Shown here piece by piece: positions 7,311 through 13,948 of a stretch of DNA of 13,948 nucleotides. Positions within the stretch are counted from its first letter, which is position 1. Every line of letters starts with the position of its first letter. The stretch is from Pseudomonadota bacterium (GTDB lineage: Bacteria > Pseudomonadota > Alphaproteobacteria > Acetobacterales > Acetobacteraceae). Made by a program: the position numbers and the translations under genes. The notes under the pieces were generated by a model. It worked only from the letters and a program-made list of their open reading frames with translations. It did no database searches and was not told where the DNA came from. The stretch is taken from assembly GCA_021845835.1 (NCBI GenBank), contig JAJZVE010000049.1, forward strand, positions 1 to 13,948, written 5' to 3'.

Positions 7311-8302
7311 CAGGGCAGAGTGAGAATGATCTTGCCCTGTACCGCACCATCGCGCAGCGCCCGCAGCGCTACCTTGAACTCTTCAAGCGGCAGCCGGCTA
7401 TCGATCACCGGGGTGAGCTGGCCCTCGAGATGGCGCGCGAACAGATCCGCCTGTACGCGCGCGACCAGTGCTGGCGCGCGCTCGCGATAATCGGACCATT
7501 GCAGACCGAGCACGGCGATGTTCTTGACCAGGAGGTAATTGGCCCGAAAGTCTGGGATCTCGCCGCTTGCAAACCCGATCACGACGAGCCGCCCGCACCA
7601 GGCGAGCGCCCGCAGGGCAGCGGTACCGTAAGCGCCGCCGACCGGGTCGATCACCACGTCAACACCACGCCCGCCGGTGGCCGCCCGTGCCGCGTCGCGA
7701 AAGTCATCCGGCGCCAGAGCGGCGCCGGCTTCGATTACGACATCGGCGCCGGCGGCGCGCGCGATTGCCGCGTCCTCAACGGCGCGGACCGAGGCGATCA
7801 CCGGCGAGGCGCCAAAAGCGCGCGCGAGCTGGATCGCCGCAGTGCCGATGCCGCCCGAGCCACCGAGGACCAGAACGCTTTCACCAGCTTGCAGTCGCGC
7901 CCGCTCCGCGAGCGCGAAATGCGCGGTCTGATAGGTAAGGCCAAGCGCCGCCGCGGTCTCGAAATCGACACCATCGGGAATCGGAAAGCATTGCGCCGCC
8001 GGGGCGCAGAGCTTTTCGGCATAGGCGCCATATTCCACCTGCACCGCGACGTGATCACCGATCGCGAACCCGCCAACCCCCGCGCCGAGCGCCGCAATCC
8101 GCCCGGCGGCGGCTTTGCCCGGTGAGAATGGCGGCGGTGGACGGAACTGATATTTGCCCTCGATGACCAGGAAATCGGGATAATTGGTGTCTACTGCGGC
8201 GACATCGATGACCACCTCGCCGCGGCCGGGTACCGGGTCCGGTATCTCGGCGACGAAGACGCGCTCGAATTCCATCGGCGCGGGCACGACAACCGCTTTC
8301 AT
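7310..8302 (-). CDS. Zinc-free MDR oxidoreductase, NADPH:quinone reductase type
   Basis: 330 residues, the normal length for the quinone-oxidoreductase branch of the medium-chain dehydrogenase superfamily. The N-terminal GroES-like domain (about 1-120) includes the family's VDTNYPDFLVIEGKY region (37-51). The catalytic-zinc Cys/His pair and structural cysteine cluster of alcohol dehydrogenases are absent. The nucleotide-binding loop is VLGGSGGIG (145-153), and the C-terminus has the usual DGAVQGKIIL ending. It probably reduces an enone or enoyl-CoA with NADPH. As last gene of the operon, with its ATG overlapping the racemase stop (ATGA), it may supply an enoyl-CoA reductase step for the same substrate. 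No good ribosome binding site is seen, so translational coupling is likely. Confidence 0.88.
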   Translation of the reverse strand: MKAVVVPAPMEFERVFVAEIPDPVPGRGEVVIDVAAVDTNYPDFLVIEGKYQFRPPPPFSPGKAAAGRIAALGAGVGGFAIGDHVAVQVEYGAYAEKLCAPAAQCFPIPDGVDFETAAALGLTYQTAHFALAERARLQAGESVLVLGGSGGIGTAAIQLARAFGASPVIASVRAVEDAAIARAAGADVVIEAGAALAPDDFRDAARAATGGRGVDVVIDPVGGAYGTAALRALAWCGRLVVIGFASGEIPDFRANYLLVKNIAVLGLQWSDYRERAPALVARVQADLFARHLEGQLTPVIDSRLPLEEFKVALRALRDGAVQGKIILTLP

Positions 8303-9423
8303 GCGAAATCATCGTTATCATTATCGGCACCAAGCATGGGTGCGCGGCGCGGCACGGCCTCGGCGGGAGCACGAAACTGGGGGGCAATCGGCATTGGCAG
8401 AGCCGGCATGGTCGCACCGGAATCGTTGACAAGGCGATAGGTGAAGAGCCCACGTGCCACGAAATGTGGGTCGGCCATCGCTTCCGCCAGCGTCGCGACG
8501 ATCGAGCAGCAGCAATCGGCCTGCGCAAACACCGCCCGCCAATGCTCGGAGGGTTGCGCCGCGACGAGGGCGGCTACGCCGCGCCTGGTAGCCTCCGGAT
8601 CCCTGGCATCATCCTGAAGCTCCGGCGCAAGGTCGATCGCGGTGCAGAACGCCGCCCAGAACCGATCCTCGATCGCGGCCACGGCGACGATCCGCCCATC
8701 CGCCGCTGGGTAGAGCTGATAGCGCGGCGAGCCTCCTGTCACCAGATCGGTGCCGTTGCCCGGCCATCGCCCAGTCGCTGCCCCCTGCCCCATCGCCCAA
8801 TAGAGGAAGGGGAAGAGATTGTCGGTCATGGCGATGTCGAGATGGCAGCCGCGCCCGGTGACCTCGCGCGCACGAAGCGCGAGCAGGATATTCAAAACCG
8901 CCGGGTATGACCCGCCGGCGATGTCGGCGATCAGCGCCGGCGGCACCTGCGGGCGCGCCGGATCGCCACTAGAGAGGGCGAGCAAGCCGGTATCGCCGAT
9001 ATAATTGAGGTCATGTCCAGCGACGTCACGTTTCGGCCCGGTTTGGCCGTAGCCGGTGATTGAGCAATAGATTAGCCGCTGGTTGCGCGCGGCGACGGCG
9101 TCATAGCTGAGCCCGAGGCGTGCCATCACCCCGGGCCGGAACTGCTCCACCAGGACATCGGCGCGAGCGATCAGCGGGGCGAGGCGCTCGCGAGCCCAGG
9201 GATCCTTAAGGTCGAGCGCGAGGCTGCGCTTACCGCGGTTGAGGAGGGCAAAATTGCTACTGTCGGAACCCCAGCGCGGGTGATAATGGCGCATTTCGTC
9301 ACCCATCTCGGGGCGCTCGATCTTCACTACCTCCGCCCCCGCTTCGGCGAGCATCAGAGTCGCCATCGGCCCCGGAAGCAGTGTGGAGAAATCGAGCACC
9401 AGTACCCCTTCGAGCGGCCTCAT
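8299..9423 (-). CDS. Alpha-methylacyl-CoA racemase (family III CoA-transferase fold)
   Basis: 374 residues from the ATG at 9423. A GTG at 9444 would add seven residues overlapping the previous gene. It opens with MRPLEGVLVLDFSTLLPGP, the CaiB/BaiF-family start, and has AEAGAEVVKIERP and LNRGKRSLALDL. Its GHDLNY (His137), ALIADIAGG (Asp167) and AAIEDRFW (Glu252) match the racemase catalytic residues His126, Asp156 and Glu241 of the Mycobacterium tuberculosis enzyme, each displaced by exactly 11. The CoA-transferase aspartate is not at its usual motif. It should epimerise 2-methylacyl-CoA esters so that an S-specific acyl-CoA dehydrogenase can use them. It starts two bases after the stop of the dehydrogenase C-terminal protein and overlaps the MDR gene. 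The tail has an odd acidic DNDNDD run. Confidence 0.85.
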   Translation of the reverse strand: MRPLEGVLVLDFSTLLPGPMATLMLAEAGAEVVKIERPEMGDEMRHYHPRWGSDSSNFALLNRGKRSLALDLKDPWARERLAPLIARADVLVEQFRPGVMARLGLSYDAVAARNQRLIYCSITGYGQTGPKRDVAGHDLNYIGDTGLLALSSGDPARPQVPPALIADIAGGSYPAVLNILLALRAREVTGRGCHLDIAMTDNLFPFLYWAMGQGAATGRWPGNGTDLVTGGSPRYQLYPAADGRIVAVAAIEDRFWAAFCTAIDLAPELQDDARDPEATRRGVAALVAAQPSEHWRAVFAQADCCCSIVATLAEAMADPHFVARGLFTYRLVNDSGATMPALPMPIAPQFRAPAEAVPRRAPMLGADNDNDDFA

Positions 9424-9424
9424 G

Positions 9425-10099
9425 TTACCCCACCCCGTGGGCACGGCGGTGGGCGGCGACCACGGCTCGGCGCGCCGGCGCGTAGGCTGCGGTGCCGTAG
9501 ATCTCGAACAGCGCCCGGCAGACGTCGTGATGATCGGCTAGGCCGCCGCGTTGGACGCGCTCGATCGGCCCCTCCGGATAGCCGAGACCGAGGCGGCAAG
9601 TCACGTCCATGTCGTGGGCGCTGGCCAGACCCTCATCGAGGAAGCGGAGGGCGGCGTTGAGTTTCGGGCGAAGCAGCCGGTCAACGATGCGCCCAGCCTG
9701 ATCGGCGACGACGACGACCGTGAGCCCCGCTGACGCGAGCACGTCCCGCGCGGCGGCGATAGCGCCATCCGCGCTCCGCGGCTGGCGCACAAGTTCGACC
9801 AGCGGCGAAGGCGGATCGGCACCGTTCCGCCAACGCGCCAGGCCGAGCACGTTCGAGCCCTCCTCGCCGGCGGCTTCGCCGGTATGGACTCCCAGGCATT
9901 CGCACCCAAGTTCGATCAGAATCGCAGTGCGGGCAGGGTCTGACCGGAATGGCGCGCCAGCGAGGAAGATCATTACCTCTGCCTGCTCAGATGGGACGGC
10001 GCCAGCAAGAAATGGGTCGCCGGGGGGGAAAGCGCGGCTGTCGCCACCGGCGATGATCGCGTAGCTTGGGGCATGGCTTGGAGCATGGGGCAGGGTCAT
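9425..10099 (-). CDS. Stand-alone 3-hydroxyacyl-CoA dehydrogenase C-terminal-domain protein with degenerate N-terminal part
   Basis: 224 residues. Residues about 132-215 form a 3HCDH C-terminal domain (VADQAGRIVDRLLRPKLNAA, DEGLASAHDMD, RLGLGYPEGPIE). The preceding part has no intact GxGxxG loop, no SNTS motif and no catalytic His. Its LGLARW..PPSPLVELVR stretch (85-105) is a worn copy of the 'GxHFxxPxPxMxLxEV' region. The position of the catalytic Asn holds Asp140. It is therefore unlikely to be an active dehydrogenase and more likely a structural second unit for the 3-hydroxyacyl-CoA dehydrogenase encoded just upstream. It lies in the same frame as that gene, separated by one TGA and one codon, and has its own GGGAG site 7 bases before its ATG. 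Confidence 0.8.
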   Translation of the reverse strand: MTLPHAPSHAPSYAIIAGGDSRAFPPGDPFLAGAVPSEQAEVMIFLAGAPFRSDPARTAILIELGCECLGVHTGEAAGEEGSNVLGLARWRNGADPPSPLVELVRQPRSADGAIAAARDVLASAGLTVVVVADQAGRIVDRLLRPKLNAALRFLDEGLASAHDMDVTCRLGLGYPEGPIERVQRGGLADHHDVCRALFEIYGTAAYAPARRAVVAAHRRAHGVG

Positions 10100-10102
10100 A
10101 CG

Positions 10103-10987
10103 TCAGCTCCCGAACATGGCGTTGCCGTCATAGCGAAAAAAGCCGCGCCCGCTTTTGCGGCCGAGATGTCCGGCCGCGACCATGCGCCGGAGCAGCGGCG
10201 GGGGGGCAGCGCGCGGGTCAAGCGTGATTGGGTAAAACGCCTCGCCGAGCCGGAGTTGCGTATCCAGCCCGACGAGATCGATCAGTTCCAGCGGACCCAT
10301 CTTGTAGCCAAGCGCCGCCTTGATCGCGGTGTCGATATCGGCCGGGGTCGCGACCCCGGCCTCTACGGCGCGGATAGCGTCGTTGTTGAACGGGACGAGG
10401 AGAGCATTGAGAATGAAGCCGGGCTTGTCCTGTGTGCGCACCGGCGTCTGGCCGCAGGCTTCTGCCCATGCCCAGGCGGCGTGAAGCGTGTCGGCCGAGG
10501 TGTTGATCCCGGGCGAAACCTCAATCAGCCGCATGAGCGGCGCCGGCAGGCAGAAATGGAGGCCGATCACCCGGTCCTCACGGCCGCAGCCAGAGGCAAT
10601 TTCGGTGATCGAGAGGGTCGACGTGTTGGAGGCGAAGATCGTCTCCGGCGGGCAGATCGCGTCGAGTTCACGAAACAACGCGCGTTTGGTGGCGAGATCC
10701 TCGAACACCGCCTCGATCACCAGGTCACAGGTGGCGAGGGCGGCGAGATCAGCGGCGGGTACCATCGCCGCGAGCGCCGCATCGCGTGCCGGCGCCGTCA
10801 TTTTGCCGCGGGCGACTGCTTTGTCAAAAAAGGCGGCGCTTTCCACGCGTGCCCGCGCCAGGGCGTCCGAGCTGGTGTCATGGCAGAGGGTACGAAAGCC
10901 AGCCCGCGCTGCGACGATTGCGATCCCCGCGCCCATAGTGCCGCCGGCGCCGCAAACGCCGACGCTGCGTATCGCACCGACGCTCAC
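10103..10987 (-). CDS. 3-hydroxyacyl-CoA dehydrogenase (short, hydroxybutyryl-CoA dehydrogenase type)
   Basis: 294 residues, a standard short HBDH. GAGGTMGAG at 13-21 is the NAD-binding loop. The catalytic set is complete, with spacing identical to the human enzyme: Ser123 (SNTSTLSI), His144 (GLHFCLPAP), Glu156 (LIEV) and Asn194 (FILNALL). The C-terminal 3HCDH domain (about 187-288) ends with HLGRKSGRGFFRY. It oxidises L-3-hydroxyacyl-CoA to 3-oxoacyl-CoA with NAD+, the third step of beta-oxidation. It starts with GTG overlapping the acyl-CoA dehydrogenase stop (GTGA). The stop is followed in the same frame by the degenerate C-terminal protein, an arrangement resembling a split PaaH of about 500 residues. 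Confidence 0.93.
   Translation of the reverse strand: MSVGAIRSVGVCGAGGTMGAGIAIVAARAGFRTLCHDTSSDALARARVESAAFFDKAVARGKMTAPARDAALAAMVPAADLAALATCDLVIEAVFEDLATKRALFRELDAICPPETIFASNTSTLSITEIASGCGREDRVIGLHFCLPAPLMRLIEVSPGINTSADTLHAAWAWAEACGQTPVRTQDKPGFILNALLVPFNNDAIRAVEAGVATPADIDTAIKAALGYKMGPLELIDLVGLDTQLRLGEAFYPITLDPRAAPPPLLRRMVAAGHLGRKSGRGFFRYDGNAMFGS
10107..10111 (-). promoter_or_regulatory. Ribosome binding site for the stand-alone C-terminal protein
   Basis: GGGAG on the minus strand ends 7 bases before the ATG at 10099 and sits inside the last codons of the preceding gene. It argues that the in-frame TGA between the two dehydrogenase pieces is a real gene boundary with reinitiation, rather than a sequencing slip. 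Confidence 0.55.
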
Positions 10988-12162
10988 CGCGAGCGCTCCC
11001 TGGCGGCAAAGCTGCGGCCGATCAATTGCCTATGCACCTGGTTCGTGCCCTCCCAGATCTGGGTGATTTTCGCATCTCGCATCAGGCGCTCGACGCGGTG
11101 ATCGCGGCAATAGCCATAGCCGCCGAACATCTGCACCGCTTCCGTCGCCACCCGCATAGCGAGATCAGAGGCGCGCATTTTGGCCATCGACGCCTCGATA
11201 CCGAAATCGGTCTCGCCCGCCTCCAGCATTTCCGCGACATGGTCGAGCCAGGTTTCGGCCATGGCAATATCGGTTGCAAGATCGGCGAGCAGGAATTGAT
11301 TGGCCTGGAAATCGACGATGCGCCGGCCGGACTGGCGGCGCTCGTTCATATAGGCCACCATATCTGCGAACGCCGCTTTGGCGATGCCGAGCGCGTGCGC
11401 AGCGATCGAGGGGCGGGATTTGTTGAGCGAGGACAGAAGGATCGCAAGTCCCTCGCCGGGCGCCCCGAGCAGATTGGCGCGCGGCACCCGGCAGTTGTCG
11501 AAATTGATCGCCGCCGTCGAGGAGGCGCGATGGCCCATTTTGTCCTCGAGCCGCGCGACTGAGAACCCCGGCGTGTCCCGCGCCATCACTAGAACCGAGA
11601 TCGCTGCGCGCGGATCCTCGATGCCATGCCATTTGCCGAACACCAATAGAAGATCTGCAACATCGCCGTTGGTAATAAAAATCTTGCCGCCATTAATGAG
11701 GATCTGATCGCCGTCCTCACGAAAACTGGTGCGCATGCCGGTTGCGTCCGAGCCAGCATGGGGCTCCGTGATCGCGAGCGCGCCGAGGCCACCTTGGGCG
11801 ATCCGCGGCAGCAGCCGGGATTTCTGCGCCTCCGTCCCGAGATCGATCAGCGGCTTCATGCCGTGGAAAGTAGTCGCGTAGATGATCCCAGTGGACGCGC
11901 AAGCGGCAGAGATCGCTTCGACGCAGGCAAGATATAGGCGATAACGCATCGGCGAACCGCCATAAGCTTCAGGAATGAAGATGGCATTCATGCCTAATTC
12001 GTTCAGGGCTTTGATATTCTCCCAGGGAAACTCTCCGGTGCGGTCGTAATGCTCGGCGTGCGGGGCTATCACATTGTCTGCCAAGTGCCTTATCTGATCG
12101 AGGACGATCCGCTCATCCTCATGCCAGGCGCGCCGTTGCTCCAGTTTTTCAAAAATCTTCAT
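10984..12162 (-). CDS. Acyl-CoA dehydrogenase
   Basis: 392 residues, normal for the family. The order is: alpha-helical N-domain (about 15-125), beta-domain with the FAD/substrate signature ALAITEPHAGSDATGMRTS and KIFITNGDVADLLLV, and C-terminal helical domain with QMFGGYGYCRDHRVERLMRD and IWEGTNQVHR. Glu371 in that last motif is the expected catalytic base for short/medium-chain and branched-chain enzymes. It makes the 2,3-enoyl-CoA and passes electrons to electron-transfer flavoprotein, whose genes are not in the window. With an alpha-methylacyl-CoA racemase in the same operon, a 2-methyl-branched substrate is likely (inference). The ATG overlaps the SDR stop as ATGA, with no strong ribosome binding site of its own. 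Confidence 0.94.
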   Translation of the reverse strand: MKIFEKLEQRRAWHEDERIVLDQIRHLADNVIAPHAEHYDRTGEFPWENIKALNELGMNAIFIPEAYGGSPMRYRLYLACVEAISAACASTGIIYATTFHGMKPLIDLGTEAQKSRLLPRIAQGGLGALAITEPHAGSDATGMRTSFREDGDQILINGGKIFITNGDVADLLLVFGKWHGIEDPRAAISVLVMARDTPGFSVARLEDKMGHRASSTAAINFDNCRVPRANLLGAPGEGLAILLSSLNKSRPSIAAHALGIAKAAFADMVAYMNERRQSGRRIVDFQANQFLLADLATDIAMAETWLDHVAEMLEAGETDFGIEASMAKMRASDLAMRVATEAVQMFGGYGYCRDHRVERLMRDAKITQIWEGTNQVHRQLIGRSFAARERSR

Positions 12163-12890
12163 GCGTGATTAGATCCGTGTCCGCCGTCCATCGTGATGGT
12201 CTCACCGGTGAGATAGGGGATGTCGGCCTCGAACAGGGTGCCGACCAGGCGGGCGACCTCTTCGGGCGTGCCGGCGCGCCCGAGCGGCACGCGGCGCGCT
12301 AGATAGGCGCGGTTTTTCTCCTGCGCCAGGAATTCGCGGTTGAGGTCGGTTTCGATATAGCCAGGGGCCACGTTGAGGACGCGGATGTAATCACGTGCCC
12401 ATTCCGCGGCGAGGCAGCGCGTCATCGCGCCAACTGCCGCCTTCGCCGCGCAATAAGCGAGATTGCCCGGCACCCCGAGGCGCTCGAAGAAGGAGCCGAT
12501 ATTGACGATCAAGCCGCCGCCGGACGCTTTTAGATGAGGATAGACCTCGCGGCAGCCGACCATCACTGCAGTTGCGTCGAGACGCATCACCGCTTCATAG
12601 GTCTCGGTCGCGAGTTCTGCACTTACCCCCGAACGATGCGCGCCAGCATTGTTGACAAGGCCGATTATCGGCCCCGAGCCAGCAATCGCGGCGAAGCATG
12701 CATGGAGCGCGGCCTCGTCCGTCACGTCACAGGCATAACCGGTGCCGGCGCTGCTCGAACCGCTTCGCGACAGGCCGGCGACGCGGTACCCGCGCTCGGC
12801 CAGATCGCATGCGATAGCGGCCCCGATGCCGCGGCTCGCACCGGTGACGATGATCTGCCCACGTGTCGGGAGGTGGTTGCGCTCAAGCAT
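12159..12890 (-). CDS. Short-chain dehydrogenase/reductase
   Basis: 243 residues from the ATG at 12890. The same frame is open further upstream, but that part lies wholly inside the enoyl-CoA hydratase gene and lacks SDR features. TGASRGIG (16-23) binds NAD(P), NNAG is at 80-83, and the active-site triad is Ser133 (NIGS), Tyr146 and Lys150 (YCAAK). VAPGYIETDLN and YLTGETITMDGG are classical SDR C-terminal motifs, as in FabG and related 3-hydroxyacyl or ring-hydroxyl dehydrogenases. In this operon it is a second possible alcohol dehydrogenase, for D-3-hydroxyacyl-CoA or a side hydroxyl group. It overlaps the hydratase by 8 bases and the acyl-CoA dehydrogenase by 4. Confidence 0.92.
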   Translation of the reverse strand: MLERNHLPTRGQIIVTGASRGIGAAIACDLAERGYRVAGLSRSGSSSAGTGYACDVTDEAALHACFAAIAGSGPIIGLVNNAGAHRSGVSAELATETYEAVMRLDATAVMVGCREVYPHLKASGGGLIVNIGSFFERLGVPGNLAYCAAKAAVGAMTRCLAAEWARDYIRVLNVAPGYIETDLNREFLAQEKNRAYLARRVPLGRAGTPEEVARLVGTLFEADIPYLTGETITMDGGHGSNHA

Positions 12891-13650
12891 CGCTGAACCG
12901 CGCCGGCCGCTTCTCGATGAACGCCGCCATACCTTCCTCGGCATCTGCGGTCCGGAAGGCAAGGGTGGAGAGATCTGCTTCGATCTGCAACCCCTCGGTG
13001 AGCGAGACTGCCCGCGCGCGCTGCACAGCGGCACGGGCAAAGCCCAGCGCGGGCAGGCCATAGCCGGTGAATTGCGCGGCAAAGGCTAGAGCGGCGTCGA
13101 CAGGGTCCCCTTCTATTAGTTTCGAGACGAGACCGATCTGCGCGGCCTCCTCAGCATCCACCGTTCGCCCAGTCATGATTATCTCCAACGCCCGCGCTTC
13201 ACCAACAATACGTGGCAAGCGCTGCGTGCCGCCATAACCAGGGATGAGCCCGAGCTTGATTTCAGGAAAGCCAAGCTTCGCCGTCCGGGTCGCAAGGCGG
13301 AAGGTGCATGCGAGTGCCAATTCCAATCCGCCGCCGAACGCATAACCATTAATCGCGGCAATGGAGGGTATCGGCAGGCTGTCGAGTCGGGCAAAAATCT
13401 GCTGGCCGCGCTCAGTGCCGCGCCGCTCGGCTAATAGGCCGCGGTAGCGAAGTTCTTTGATGTCAGCGCCGGCGCAAAAGGCGCGCGGACCGGCGCCGGT
13501 AACGATCAGGGCGCGAGCATCGCTGGCCACGACCTCATCGAAACGGCCGTCGATCTCTTCCAGAACCGCAAAGGAAAGTGCATTCAGCGCTTCCTTTCGG
13601 TCAAGGGTCAGGATTGTGGCGGCGCCGCGACGTTCGAGATGAACGGGCAT
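12883..13650 (-). CDS. Enoyl-CoA hydratase
   Basis: 255 residues, typical of the crotonase family. The oxyanion-hole segments AFCAGADIKEL (57-67) and NGYAFGGGLELALACTFR (101-118) are intact. Both hydratase glutamates are present, Glu110 (GGLELAL) and Glu130 (FPEIKLGLIPGYGGTQRL), 20 residues apart as in the rat mitochondrial enzyme. Real hydratase activity on trans-2-enoyl-CoA is therefore expected, rather than isomerase or hydrolase activity. The start is supported by AGGAGG (13658-13663) 7 bases upstream, and its ATG shares one base with the stop of the preceding synthetase gene (TAATG). The end overlaps the SDR start by 8 bases. Confidence 0.93.
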   Translation of the reverse strand: MPVHLERRGAATILTLDRKEALNALSFAVLEEIDGRFDEVVASDARALIVTGAGPRAFCAGADIKELRYRGLLAERRGTERGQQIFARLDSLPIPSIAAINGYAFGGGLELALACTFRLATRTAKLGFPEIKLGLIPGYGGTQRLPRIVGEARALEIIMTGRTVDAEEAAQIGLVSKLIEGDPVDAALAFAAQFTGYGLPALGFARAAVQRARAVSLTEGLQIEADLSTLAFRTADAEEGMAAFIEKRPARFSDA

Positions 13651-13948
13651 TATACCGCCTCCTGGTCTAGGGTTTGTCCCGGCCGATACCGTATCGGAGT
13701 TGGGGCCAGTTCACCGCGCGCTAGCATCGCCGCGATCTCGCGCTTCAGGATCTTACCGCTAGCTGTCTGCGGAAAAACCTCCATTGTCAGCATGTATTCG
13801 GGCATGTCGTAGCGTGAGAGTCCCTCGGCGGCGAGATGGGCGAGCATCGCCGCCGGCGCGATCTCGCCGATCACCGCGAGGCAGACCTTTTCGCCGAGCC
13901 GCTCATCTGGTACCGCGAGTGCTGCAGCCCGCTGCACAGCGGGGAGAT
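13650..13948 (-). CDS. Acyl-CoA synthetase / AMP-dependent ligase (C-terminal part)
   Basis: 98 residues are visible and the frame stays open through the right edge. The fragment is the AMP-binding enzyme C-terminal domain: PAVQRAAALAVPDERLGEKV matches the usual 'hPaV..aavvgvPDe..GE' stretch, and SRYDMPEYM precedes the A10 motif PQTASGKILKREI with the lysine needed for adenylation. The complete enzyme would be about 500-550 residues and would activate the free acid to its CoA ester with ATP, the first step before the dehydrogenation encoded downstream. The chain length it prefers cannot be judged from this part. It is the first visible gene of the operon, whose promoter and possible thiolase would lie to the right of the window. 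Confidence 0.9.
   Translation of the reverse strand, partial: LPAVQRAAALAVPDERLGEKVCLAVIGEIAPAAMLAHLAAEGLSRYDMPEYMLTMEVFPQTASGKILKREIAAMLARGELAPTPIRYRPGQTLDQEAV
13658..13663 (-). promoter_or_regulatory. Strong ribosome binding site for enoyl-CoA hydratase
   Basis: A perfect AGGAGG on the minus strand lies 7 bases from the ATG at 13650, inside the end of the synthetase gene. It is the strongest site in this operon; most of the other genes rely on stop-start overlap. Confidence 0.65.

Noticed and set aside
7430..8125. 231-residue plus-strand ORF
   Set aside because: Shadow of the MDR oxidoreductase gene; composition is arginine-rich and without motifs.
10073..11101. 342-residue plus-strand ORF
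   Set aside because: Antisense to the 3-hydroxyacyl-CoA dehydrogenase, whose catalytic residues are all intact; the translation is Arg/Gly-rich with no domain.
12891..13082. N-terminal extension of the SDR to 307 residues
   Set aside because: The extra 64 residues overlap the enoyl-CoA hydratase gene in another frame and look nothing like SDR sequence; the ATG at 12890 gives a normal length.
1..13948. CRISPR, tRNA, insertion-sequence or defence-system signals
   Set aside because: No repeat-spacer pattern, cloverleaf-like sequence, transposase motif or known defence domain was seen on either strand; the gene content is metabolic.

Overview
The window looks like the chromosome of a fairly GC-rich proteobacterium, most likely an alphaproteobacterium. 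This is inferred from the protein families and from the tightly overlapping catabolic genes; no taxonomic marker gene is present. No RNA genes, insertion sequences, phage genes or CRISPR arrays were seen. Two transcription blocks converge at about position 7,300.

Plus-strand block (1-7286). It begins with the C-terminal part of a PLP aminotransferase-fold protein, best matched by the MocR/GntR regulator type. A gap of about 130 bases follows, then a tight run of a HisC-like aminotransferase, a hydantoinase/oxoprolinase A subunit (HyuA-like) and its B subunit (HyuB-like), joined by 4-base overlaps. Directly after hyuB is a short ORF with a strong ribosome binding site. Next come about 380 bases that may hold a decayed remnant of a D-threonine aldolase-type gene. 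The block ends with a periplasmic binding protein of the branched-chain amino-acid/amide ABC type that has no permease or ATPase genes beside it. Inferred role: capture a cyclic amide, hydantoin-like or amino-acid-derived compound, open its ring, and transaminate the product. The substrate is not known.

Minus-strand block (13948 down to 7310). Eight co-directional genes overlap or nearly touch: acyl-CoA synthetase (C-terminal part only), enoyl-CoA hydratase, SDR dehydrogenase, acyl-CoA dehydrogenase, 3-hydroxyacyl-CoA dehydrogenase, a separate degenerate 3-hydroxyacyl-CoA dehydrogenase C-terminal protein, alpha-methylacyl-CoA racemase and a zinc-free quinone-oxidoreductase-type MDR protein. 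It reads as a dedicated beta-oxidation operon for a methyl-branched or alicyclic carboxylic acid, with no thiolase inside the window. A hairpin plus T-tract, placed exactly between the two blocks, appears to terminate it.

The points most worth a second look are: the single in-frame TGA that splits what resembles a long PaaH-type dehydrogenase into two proteins; the racemase inside a complete beta-oxidation set; the HisC-HyuA-HyuB grouping with an orphan binding protein; the possible gene remnant upstream of that binding protein; and the terminator whose T-tract is the antisense of the binding-protein gene's last codons.
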